NCBI GenBank assembly: GCA_963848115.1
Contig: CAWKCP010000023.1
Span: 83,827 to 147,826, forward strand
Direction of reading: 5' to 3'
Source: JAWKOK01 sp963848115
Lineage (GTDB): Bacteria; Chloroflexota; Anaerolineae; Caldilineales; Caldilineaceae
DNA: 64,000 nt
Part shown: positions 57,052-64,000 of the stretch, in pieces
Layout: each line of letters starts with the position of its first letter
How positions within the stretch are numbered: the first letter of the stretch is position 1
Position numbers and translations under genes: made by a program
The notes under the pieces: model-generated
What the model saw: the letters and a program-made list of their open reading frames with translations, nothing else
Told to the model about the DNA's origin: nothing
The model's database searches: none

Positions 57052-57714
57052 ATGAAGACAGAAAAGGACACGGTGCAAAAGATGGAAGTGCTGCTAATCC
57101 GACATGGGGATCCGGACTATGAGAATGACTGCCTTACAGAACTGGGCAAGGCGGAAGCCCGGCAATTGGCAGAAACACTCATATCCGTGCCAATTGAAAA
57201 GATCTACGCCAGCCCTTTGGGGAGAGCCCAGGAAACGTGCGGGTACACCACAGCGCGAAAAGGGCAATCGGCGACAACATTGGATTGGTTGAAAGAGCGC
57301 GCGATCAAGCGCGGCGATGTCTATTTGTGGGAAGCGCCCGGCAGCATGCTCCTGCCCGACGGAGAAGCCATTCAACCAGATGCAGGCTTCGACCTCGCCG
57401 AGCGCCTGCCGGAGGGGATTGAGCAGTATGCGCGGGTATCGGACGGGTTTGATGCACTTCTGGCAACGTACGGCTATCGCCGAGACGGGGAACTATATCG
57501 TGTCGAGAGCAGCATAGACAAGCGGATTGCCCTCTTCTGCCACAAAGGCGTGATCCTGACGCTATTGGCAAAGCTGCTCCATTGGCCGCTGCCCATGATC
57601 TTCGCGTCGCTGCATATTGATCCAACCGGTGTGACCAGGCTTGTAATGGTCGAGGATGACGGGTTGGCGAATTTTAAGACAAATACGATCAACGACCTGT
57701 TGCATTTGCAATGA
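57052..57714 (+). CDS. histidine phosphatase-family protein
   Basis: 220 residues of the phosphoglycerate mutase-like superfamily. Catalytic RHG box LLIRHGDPDYEN (His phosphorylated), conserved Arg in YASPLGRAQETCGYTT, second catalytic His in IALFCHKGVILTLLAKLL. Substrate unknown; relatives include sugar phosphatases. Two starts are possible (57052 and ATG at 57082); neither has a strong ribosome-binding site. Confidence 0.88.
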   Translation: MKTEKDTVQKMEVLLIRHGDPDYENDCLTELGKAEARQLAETLISVPIEKIYASPLGRAQETCGYTTARKGQSATTLDWLKERAIKRGDVYLWEAPGSMLLPDGEAIQPDAGFDLAERLPEGIEQYARVSDGFDALLATYGYRRDGELYRVESSIDKRIALFCHKGVILTLLAKLLHWPLPMIFASLHIDPTGVTRLVMVEDDGLANFKTNTINDLLHLQ

Positions 57715-57741
57715 GCCGTGAAAATCAATGCTGAGGCCAAA

Positions 57742-58182
57742 TCACGCTAGTGGATTCAGCACTTTTAGAAACGTGAACTCGTCGAAATCTCGTGTATTCA
57801 CAGTGTACAATTCCGACACGCCATGATCCTTTAGCGTTGCAGCCAACGCTACATCAAATACTTTATTGCGGGTTGTTGTATCCTTCAGCAGGTTCAGCAG
57901 TGTGCTCAACTGTGTAGGTTTCGGATAAAGAACGGCAACGCCGGTGTCCAGATAGTCTTGTACGATCTGTGTCGCGTCAGCCAGTGGTAGCGGCGACTCA
58001 AGACGTTGCCACGTAATGACGTTGAGAAACTCCATGAGGACTTGAGCAGGAATGCAGACCCGCAGCTGACCTTCGGCATCATGCTCGTTCATGATCTTCT
58101 CAACGAATGCCTTGGCTTGAGCGTGGAATGATGATGCGGTGTTGTGGGCGTAGACCAAGAGATTGGTGTCAAGAGCAACCAT
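57742..58182 (-). CDS. PIN-domain ribonuclease toxin (VapC family)
   Basis: 146 residues with the four acidic PIN residues: VALDTNLLVYAHN (Asp5), VLMEFLNVI (Glu), KVFDVALAATL (Asp) and ELYTVNTRDFDEF (Asp). Mg-dependent RNase that inhibits translation when freed from its antitoxin. It overlaps the antitoxin gene by 14 bases, which is normal for TA operons. No other TA member is nearby. Confidence 0.9.
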   Translation of the reverse strand: MVALDTNLLVYAHNTASSFHAQAKAFVEKIMNEHDAEGQLRVCIPAQVLMEFLNVITWQRLESPLPLADATQIVQDYLDTGVAVLYPKPTQLSTLLNLLKDTTTRNKVFDVALAATLKDHGVSELYTVNTRDFDEFTFLKVLNPLA

Positions 58183-58396
58183 TGTCTATTACCCTGTCCA
58201 CGTAGATTTCATCCCGATCGATTGGAACATCCGTGCCAAGATCGAATGTGCGGATATGAAAAGGCGCTTGAATTACCTGGACCGGTTCGTCGTGAGCGAT
58301 TTCCGCCTTCAGCGATTGAAGGAGTAGCTCAATCGCCTGAATGCGATCGGTCAGGGAGGCTCCCTGCAGTTGTTGAACGGCTTCTTGAATCGTCAT
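58169..58396 (-). CDS. antitoxin partner of the PIN toxin
   Basis: 75 residues. N-terminal half is a short helical segment (TIQEAVQQLQGASLTDRIQA, IELLLQSLKA) of the kind found in small addiction-module antitoxins; the C-terminal half (VIQAPFHIRTFDLGTDVPID) is the part expected to wrap the PIN toxin. The ATG at 58396 has GGAGAGAA upstream. It should also bind the operator; the gap upstream contains a TATAAT-like ATTATACC at about 58450. Confidence 0.75.
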   Translation of the reverse strand: MTIQEAVQQLQGASLTDRIQAIELLLQSLKAEIAHDEPVQVIQAPFHIRTFDLGTDVPIDRDEIYVDRVIDNGCS

Positions 58397-58823
58397 TTTC
58401 TTCTCTCCGAAACAAGACTCTGGCAAGCATTCGGTAATTGAACTGAACCTATTATACCATCCTGGCTCCACAACCTTGTAGATGGCGTTGATCGTGATCC
58501 CGAATAAGGCGACGTACCATGGACCACCTTGCCTGGATAACCGATCACAACCTCAGCGCCTATGGTCACTGAGGCCAGACTATAACGCCCGATCAAAAAC
58601 ATGCAATCCTTACCCCACCGCTGTAACCGTCACGAACCCGTCATCCGATCGCCCAACAACGTCGACAAGCCAGCGATCCGCGGCCGTCTGCACGATCACC
58701 ACGAGTTTTACCTCGATGATGGTCAAGGGCCGGCAGTCGGTTGTGTGGCCGCCGGCCAGGTCATCCCAATAAAACAAGGTGGATCAGGTTTCATCACACG
58801 GTATAGTCACCTCTGCCAGAGCG
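58397..58823. other. gene-free stretch with possible gene fragment
   Basis: No complete gene. On the minus strand an open frame ending at 58610 reads DDLAGGHTTDCRPLTIIEVK, VVIVQTAADRWLVDVVG, which looks like the end of a secreted domain, but no start or upstream part is present. The left end must hold the TA promoter. Confidence 0.3.
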
Positions 58824-59859
58824 TTAGGTGGTCCTATCAGTCTTGACGTTTCCCGTTTTCTGTCGCCTCGCCTGTGCGAGTAGGAAACCGCTCTCGATTT
58901 TTTCATAACCCGCCTGGCTAAATGGACAGACATTTACGCAAACGGCACAACCTTGATTGGCCCCATAGTAGTCGAGACATTTCTGGTAATGCAGGGTGGG
59001 TTTGCGCCCTGTTTCGGGCTGGGCGTTCGCCTCGGTATAGATGGCGCCTGGCGGGCAGCTCCGCACACATTTCTGACACTTTGCACAGAAATCGAGTATC
59101 CATTCATGGGGGTTCGGCTCGGGTTCCGGTATTGCCATGTTCGTGAAAACAATGCCCACCCGCTGGCGGGTGCCTTCATTGGGTGAAATCAACATGCCGT
59201 GATAGCCAATTGCACCGATACCGGCATCCTGTCCGACACGCACATAATCCACCAGCCCGCCAATGGGAAAACCGGGGTAAGCGCCATATCCTTCCGCACG
59301 CAGATAATCACTTAACTTGAGCGCCAGCTTGCCCAGGGATGCATAGGTGCGAATCACTTCGATTAAGGCATCATAGCTTGGGGCTGAGGCCATGGCCGCT
59401 TTTTTTCATGTCGATGGTAAAGACAACAGCGTTTTGATAGGGAATCGCATACTCTTTGAAGATGTCATTCTCGTTGATTTTGGCAAATCCGACTTCGATG
59501 GCGCCGTGTTGTGCGGCTACCTGCTGGACAGTCTGCCAAATTGTCTCATCGGCGTCAGCGCGGCTGGGCGTGAGTTTGTCCATCATATATTTGCCGCAGG
59601 TCGCTACAGAATCAACCGTCCTGAACATGATCGGCAGCACACGTAGTTTCTGTTTCCAGGGCATGTCGCGCACCATGACATTGACTCCTTGTCCAGGCGG
59701 AGCCGTGTCCAGGCGCTCAACGGCGTAATCGCCAGCCGGCACCAGTTGCCCCAGATAGGCAACTTCGTTATCTGCGTTCTCAATGACGCTACGAAATCCC
59801 TGTACGCCACTCGAACCGGACATCGCAGCGGCCAAACCCTTCATCGTTGCAAAATTCAT
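58824..59859 (-). pseudogene. double-[4Fe-4S] protein related to QueG/reductive dehalogenase, paralogue A, frameshifted
   Basis: First frame from ATG 59859: MNFATMKGLAAAMSGSSGVQ ... FTIDMKK, then a run of seven A disrupts the frame (two codons later a stop). The next frame resumes AAMASAPSYDALIEVIRTYA, GYGAYPGFPIGGLVDYVRVG, GYHGMLISPNEG, and ends with two ferredoxin-type clusters CAKCQKCVRSCPPGAI and GCAVCVNVCPF. Combined length ~340. The family holds QueG-like and reductive dehalogenase-like soluble iron-sulphur proteins; no cobalamin motif or Tat signal was seen. One base too many in A7 explains the break. Lies 13 bases after paralogue B. Confidence 0.78.
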
Positions 59860-59872
59860 GCTTGACCTCCCT

Positions 59873-60912
59873 TCACGCCATCATCTGAATGTCTTCGACG
59901 AGCATAGGAATGTCATAGTGTGGCGCGTCGGGATTGCCCTTGAAACGTTCGTGAATGACATCGTAGCCCATCTGGCTGAAGGGGCAGACGTCAATGCAAA
60001 TGGCGCACCCATGATTGGCGGCGAAGTAATCGAGGCAGGCTGCGCCGTCAATGCACTTGACACGGCCGTTCCCCTGCACCTGAGGCTGGTTGAAGATAGC
60101 CTTAGCCGGACATTTGCGAATACATTTGTGGCACTTCGAGCAAAAATCGCGGACCCATTTGTGGGGATTCTCTTCCTCAATTGGCAAATTGGTGATGTTG
60201 GTGTAAGTGGTGTTGATGCGCAGTAGCGCGCCATCTTCAGGGGTGATCAACAAACCGTGGTACCCAATGGCCCCAAACCGGCAACTTCGGCAATACGTGA
60301 ATAATCGGTCAAACCACCTAGCGCCGTTCCCGGATAGGCGGCATAGCCGCTGTCGCGCATCTGTTTGCTGACGAGGTTGGAGATGACGGCCATCCGCTTG
60401 TACCCTTTGGCCACTTCATGGAACGCCTCGAAGCTGGGCGCGGTATCTATCTGCTCTTTGTCCATACGTACGGTAAAGACAAGGGCGTAGGGTTCGGGTA
60501 TCGCTTTGTCGGCAAAGATGGAGTCCCCAGGAACTTTGACGAACTTTACGGCCGTTGCCCCATGTTCAAAGGCCAGCGCCTTGAGTTCGTTGATGAATTC
60601 AACTCTAGCTGTCTGCTGCGTGGGTTGGAATCGTTCCTTATAGAAATCACCGCTCTTGTTCATCTCCATTATCAAGCGGCCCATTGTGGGCATCACCGTC
60701 ATGCGCTGCTTGATGCTCATCTCCGCAAAAGATGTTTCGGAAGATGGGATCTGTGATGTAAAGGTATGACGCGGTTCAGCCCTTTCTGACGGATAGGTTA
60801 GGTCTGTCAGGTTATCCATTTTGCCATCTTGAATCGCCAGAATCTGGTCGAGAAGATCATTGGGACTGTCCCCGCTCTGTTGTTTCAATATTGATGCGAG
60901 AATTCTTATCAT
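59873..60912 (-). pseudogene. double-[4Fe-4S] protein related to QueG/reductive dehalogenase, paralogue B, frameshifted
   Basis: First frame from 60912 runs to LTDYSRIAEVAGLG and stops; with one more G in a GGGG run it continues AIGYHGLLITPEDGALLRIN, and the clusters CSKCHKCIRKCPAKAI and GCAICIDVCPF follow, ending VEDIQMMA. About 345 residues in total. It is closest to the divergent TetR gene and presumably first in the operon. The N-terminus has an extra ~60 residues compared with paralogue A (QILAIQDGKMDNLTDLTY). Both copies break at different places, each at a homopolymer. Confidence 0.8.
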
Positions 60913-61005
60913 GGTGTCTTGCCTGCCTTTCTACCGACGGTATTGACTTCCAGTTCACACGGACCAAGCCATAAACTGCCATTGCCGTGATGCGATCCGA
61001 CTCAT

Positions 61006-61059
61006 TGCAAGTAATTGCTTGCATCATAGATCGATCTGCGATGCAAGTCAACACTTGCA
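61006..61059. promoter_or_regulatory. two matched TetR operators TGCAAG-N6-CTTGCA
   Basis: Identical palindromes at 61006-61023 and 61042-61059, 36 bases centre to centre, between the divergent TetR gene and the [4Fe-4S] genes. The second extends to a perfect ATGCAAGT/ACTTGCAT. It overlaps the -35 of the tetR promoter. Spacing places both dimers on about the same helix face modulo the two promoters. Confidence 0.75.
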
Positions 61060-61084
61060 TTCGATCGTGTTTGACGGTTACAAT
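61055..61084 (+). promoter_or_regulatory. promoter of the TetR gene
   Basis: TTGCAT at 61055-61060 and TACAAT at 61079-61084 with an 18-base spacer, seven bases before the ATG; the -35 is inside the right operator, consistent with autorepression. Confidence 0.5.
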
Positions 61085-61090
61085 AGGGGC

Positions 61091-61651
61091 ATGGCTAAAC
61101 AAATTGAAGACAATCAGGTATTTACAGCAACGGTCAACGTACTGTTGGCCAATGGCTATGCCGGTGCAACAACTCGGTTGATTGCAGAACAAGCAGGCAT
61201 CAACGAGGTGACGCTCTTTCGCAAATACGGCAGCAAAGCACAGCTTGTATCGGCCGCGTTACTGCATGAGCGCATGGCGTTCGAAGTGCAGCCGGTTACC
61301 TATACGGGTGATTTGGCTGCCGATCTACTGCAAATGGTGCGCCTCTACTCAGAGGCATCGCCACGCCAGAGCGGTCTCATGATGTTGATCATGGCGGAGG
61401 TTGTGCGTTATCCGGAGTTGCGCGAAACGATGCAGGTTCCATTCATGCTGGTCTTGCGTTTTGGCAGCATCATTGCCCGCTACCAGGCCGAAGGCAAACT
61501 GCGTCCGGGTGAACCGGTGCTGGTCGTGGGGGCATTGCTGGGACCGGTGATCATCAACACGATGTTGCGGTCAGCCGAAACCAACTTGCCGATTCCGGCA
61601 CTCAATCTGACGGAACATGTGACCCATTTTCTCCGTGGCTACGCATTTTGA
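61091..61651 (+). CDS. TetR-family transcriptional regulator
   Basis: 186 residues. HTH: FTATVNVLLANGYAGATTRL, IAEQAGINEVTLFRKYGSKA with the usual TetR helix 3 (VTLFRKYG). The C-terminal ligand domain is not characteristic. The ATG at 61091 is used; the longer frame from 61019 would run through the operators. It most likely represses itself and the divergent [4Fe-4S] pair through the two operators; the inducer is unknown. Confidence 0.88.
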   Translation: MAKQIEDNQVFTATVNVLLANGYAGATTRLIAEQAGINEVTLFRKYGSKAQLVSAALLHERMAFEVQPVTYTGDLAADLLQMVRLYSEASPRQSGLMMLIMAEVVRYPELRETMQVPFMLVLRFGSIIARYQAEGKLRPGEPVLVVGALLGPVIINTMLRSAETNLPIPALNLTEHVTHFLRGYAF

Positions 61652-61949
61652 TCTATCCGTAACCTGGCTGTTGCTGGAGAAGGCAACGGATGCGTTCCAA
61701 ATTGGCACGCGCTTTCATACCGTTCGGCAGTCATTGCCCCTCTCCACAATGTCCGAGACATGGGTCTGCACCAACCGGATTGTTTTTGACTTCCTTGCTG
61801 TCGTCCTCAACCTTCGCTACAATGGACGCAACGCTGTGGCCAGTATGGACAGCCTAGAACCACGACAACAACGCTCAAATTCCATAGTTGCCTCGCTCCC
61901 ACCGGCGAAGTGGTCACTATGTGACAACTTCGTGATCAGTACGGATTAT

Positions 61950-62172
61950 GCGACGGCAACCGGCCTTATCGGAGGCGACGCAGTTCTGAAGCAGGATCGA
62001 GAGGTGCGCGGAACCGCCACCGCAGCCAACGTCTGGGTGACAGGCGCAATGGGCGCGGGGATCGGCTTCGGCCGCGCTGGTGGTTGCCATACTGAACTTC
62101 ATCATCCTGCAATTGCTGAAGTTTTTCGAGATCGATCCTGATGAGGTTGAAGGTAAAAAGGGATTTGGCTAG
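61950..62172 (+). pseudogene. MgtC/SapB-family protein remnant
   Basis: A fragment reads TGLIGGDAVLKQDREVRGTA, TAANVWVTGAMGAGIGFGRA; after a one-base shift near 62075 it continues ALVVAILNFIILQLLKFFEI and ends GKKGFG before TAG. These are the C-terminal parts of MgtC-type membrane proteins (GLTTAA..W..GA.G...G). The N-terminal helices are missing upstream, where 61652-61950 shows no coding signal. Decayed gene. Confidence 0.65.
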
Positions 62173-62180
62173 AGTACAGT

Positions 62181-63458
62181 ATGCCTGATAAAAACGCACC
62201 GCCGTGGCGATTCATCCCGCTCAACGAGTACAAGTCACCCTCTGGGCCGGCCACCGAAACCGTGCGCAACCACCTGCGGGCAACGCTGCGTCGTCTGAGG
62301 CTCTCGGATAGCGCAGACCCGATGGATGCTTCTATTGAACGTGAGGGCGAACTAACGTCGATTCCTGATTTTCTAATCGAGCAGGCGGCCCCGGAGCCGG
62401 ACTGGCGGACACTACATTGCGAAGCGCTCGACCAGGCATATCAGCCCTGGCTGAACTCTGATGCCAGGGAGGCCGGCACCCGTCTGCTCATCAATGCACC
62501 GCACAGCCAATTGCCTCAGACCGTGAGGAATTGGGCCGCAGCCAACGAATGTCATGTGATCGAGCCGCCGACGGTACAGCAGATCCTGGACAATGATCCG
62601 ACCTGGCTGGCGCAAGTGAAGGCCGCGGACGGCAAGCACTGGGTGCTGCCCTCACTGGAACGCTGTTTCTTGCGCCACCAGAACGGCCTTGGCCTGCTGC
62701 GTAGTTGGCTGGATTGGGCGGACGAACAACCGGCCGGCCTGGTTATCTGCGACAGCTGGGCATGGGCCTTCCTGAGCAATACACTGCACCTGGATCAGAT
62801 TTTGCCGCCGCCGCGTACACTTGAGCCATTGGATGCCGGCGCGCTCAAACGTTGGTTCCGCCGACTGCCCGGCCAGAAAAATCGGAAAGAGTACACATTC
62901 CGACAGGCGGATTCCGGCAAATTGATCTATGTCTCGGATACTTCAAAGCAGATCCAAGATTCTGAGGAAGAAGGCCAGCCTGATCGTAGTAAACGAGAGG
63001 GCCTGGAGGAAAGCGACTATCTCGAGCATTTGGCTGCACGCAGCCGTGGCATCCCCGAGGTCGCATGGCATATCTGGAAACAATGCTTGCTGGTAGAGAA
63101 CGATGGGGAAGTAGAGGAAGCCGTAGAGGAGAAAGCAGAGGAGAAAGCCAGCACCGATCACGGCAAGACGATCTGGGTCCGCCCATGGGACCAGTTGCAA
63201 CTACCTGAAGCGTCCGGCGCCTTCGGCCTCAACGAGGCTTTTGTTCTCCAGGCGCTGCTGCTGCATGATGGACTGCCTGATTCACTTCTCCCTCGCCTCC
63301 TCCCGCTGATGCCTTTTGCGATTGCCGGCAGTATTAGACGACTGCAGATAGCCAATCTGATCGCAAATGACAGCGCTTGTCGACGCGTTACCAGCCTGGG
63401 ATACGTTGCCGTTCGCGAGTTTCTACACGATGAAGGTTTTCTAACCGACGATCTCTGA
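62181..63458 (+). CDS. unknown 425-residue protein upstream of MscS
   Basis: A soluble protein that I do not recognise. Segments such as HWVLPSLERCFLRHQNGLGL, GLVICDSWAWAFLSNTLHLD and FVLQALLLHDGLPDSLLPRL recall the layout of AAA-like ATPases (the middle one in the place of a Walker B strand), but no Walker A P-loop is present, so it may be an inactive homologue. An acidic coiled stretch (VEEAVEEKAEEKA) lies at ~310. The stop is 25 bases before the MscS start, so they are likely cotranscribed and the protein may dock on the cytoplasmic domain of the channel. This pairing is inference. Confidence 0.6.
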   Translation: MPDKNAPPWRFIPLNEYKSPSGPATETVRNHLRATLRRLRLSDSADPMDASIEREGELTSIPDFLIEQAAPEPDWRTLHCEALDQAYQPWLNSDAREAGTRLLINAPHSQLPQTVRNWAAANECHVIEPPTVQQILDNDPTWLAQVKAADGKHWVLPSLERCFLRHQNGLGLLRSWLDWADEQPAGLVICDSWAWAFLSNTLHLDQILPPPRTLEPLDAGALKRWFRRLPGQKNRKEYTFRQADSGKLIYVSDTSKQIQDSEEEGQPDRSKREGLEESDYLEHLAARSRGIPEVAWHIWKQCLLVENDGEVEEAVEEKAEEKASTDHGKTIWVRPWDQLQLPEASGAFGLNEAFVLQALLLHDGLPDSLLPRLLPLMPFAIAGSIRRLQIANLIANDSACRRVTSLGYVAVREFLHDEGFLTDDL

Positions 63459-63483
63459 GCCAACTCCCTCTGAGCAACTTACT

Positions 63484-64000
63484 ATGATACCTGACGTCAA
63501 TGCCAATGAGATTTTGCTCAGCCTAGACGAGATCAGCTTTGCCAATATTCTGCTGATCGTGGGAACTGCATGGCTGCTGATTGCGCTCATTCAACGTATC
63601 ATCCCCTGGCTTGCCGAACGACTGCCCAACCGCGTGCGTCACTATCTGTTGCCGGTGGCGCCGGTCCTACGCCTACTGATCATCATCGTTGCCATCCTCT
63701 GGCTCATCCCCGAGGTCATCAATCCGTCTCTCCAAAATATCTGGGCCATCCTGGCCGCGGTCAGCGTGGCGGTCGGTTTTGCCTTCAAGGATTATGTGAG
63801 CAGTATCTTGGCCGGTGTTGTCGTCCTGATCGAGCGACCCTACCGCGCCGGAGACTGGGTCGAAGTCGATGGCGATTATGGTGAGATCACCGCAATGGGA
63901 CTGCGCTCCTTCCAGATGATCTCGCCCGACGATTCCACGATTACGGTGCCCCACAGCAAAATCTGGACCAACAATGTCATCAGCGCCAACGGCGGTCAAC
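63484..64000 (+). CDS. MscS-family mechanosensitive ion channel, cut by right edge
   Basis: 172 residues are visible. One or two N-terminal helices (ISFANILLIVGTAWLLIALI, LLIIIVAILWLIPEV), then the pore helix region WAILAAVSVAVGFAFKDYVS with the Ala/Gly pattern of TM3, then the MscS beta-domain: VVVLIERPYRAGDWVEVDGD, GEITAMGLRSFQMISPDDST, ITVPHSKIWTNNVIS. The rest of the cytoplasmic vestibule lies outside the window. It releases solutes on osmotic downshock. Gene follows the unknown 425-residue gene by 25 bases. Confidence 0.9.
   Translation, partial: MIPDVNANEILLSLDEISFANILLIVGTAWLLIALIQRIIPWLAERLPNRVRHYLLPVAPVLRLLIIIVAILWLIPEVINPSLQNIWAILAAVSVAVGFAFKDYVSSILAGVVVLIERPYRAGDWVEVDGDYGEITAMGLRSFQMISPDDSTITVPHSKIWTNNVISANGGQ

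Noticed and set aside
61635..61949. Open frame between the TetR gene and the MgtC remnant
   Set aside because: The first ~105 codons have no homology-like signal and begin inside the TetR gene; only the part from 61950 resembles MgtC.

Overview
The window looks like a chromosomal segment of a free-living, probably heterotrophic bacterium of the Chloroflexota (Anaerolineae/Caldilinea-like). This is an inference from gene content: many GT-C-type membrane proteins, lipoproteins with a short lipobox and Pro/Ala/Thr linkers, META-domain lipoproteins, a PQQ-propeller membrane protein, ISAzo13-type transposases, F420/PPOX-type oxidoreductases, and families of palindromic intergenic repeats. The DNA is moderately GC-rich. 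No rRNA, tRNA or CRISPR array was recognised. Genes lie on both strands in short operons; no phage or plasmid backbone is visible.

Layout. 1-6.4 kb: a DUF1992 gene cut by the left edge, tag (3-methyladenine glycosylase), a zinc alcohol dehydrogenase, an Mrr-type restriction nuclease, a two-gene RHH/DUF5678 plus retropepsin-like operon, two unknown proteins and a cold-shock gene. 7-11 kb: a complete promoter, two sugar ABC permeases and a lipoprotein substrate-binding protein, without an ATPase gene. 11-13.7 kb: a PIG-L deacetylase, a ferredoxin, a Crp/Fnr regulator and a small CxxC thioredoxin-fold protein. 14-15.8 kb: an ISAzo13-family insertion sequence with a -1 frameshift site, next to the decayed remnant of a second copy. 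15.9-23.5 kb: a PQQ-propeller membrane protein coupled to a GT-C glycosyltransferase, an RpiR regulator, a polysaccharide deacetylase, a receiver-DUF309 fusion and xseB. 23.6-34 kb: a B12/radical SAM enzyme, PPOX and Gfo/Idh oxidoreductases, squalene/phytoene synthase, PRC-barrel, META lipoprotein, an Ala-rich protein, DUF1269 and a frameshifted SulP transporter. 34-47.5 kb: a variant Rieske protein, membrane proteins, HemG flavodoxin, M42 peptidase, META-MliC lipoprotein, SDR, ArsR/SRPBCC pair, a ceramidase-like hydrolase and MarC. 47.7-57.7 kb: catabolic and modifying enzymes (ADP-ribosylglycohydrolase, GNAT, Stf0 sulfotransferase, sugar isomerase, RarA C-terminal domain, sulfatase, SMP-30, histidine phosphatase). 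57.7-64 kb: a PIN/antitoxin pair, two paralogous double-[4Fe-4S] proteins divergent from a TetR gene with two matched operators, an MgtC remnant, an unknown protein and a MscS channel cut by the right edge.

Two features run through the window. First, several genes (SulP, an epimerase, Stf0, both [4Fe-4S] proteins, MgtC) are broken by single-base frameshifts, some in homopolymers, so part of the apparent gene decay may be sequencing error. Second, intergenic gaps carry dispersed inverted repeats; two 165-170 bp copies near 25.2 and 56.0 kb are almost reverse complements of each other. The most interesting candidates for an undescribed system are the RHH-DUF5678/retropepsin operon (3.6-4.5 kb), the TetR-controlled [4Fe-4S] paralogue pair (58.8-61.7 kb) and the gene before MscS (62.2-64 kb).
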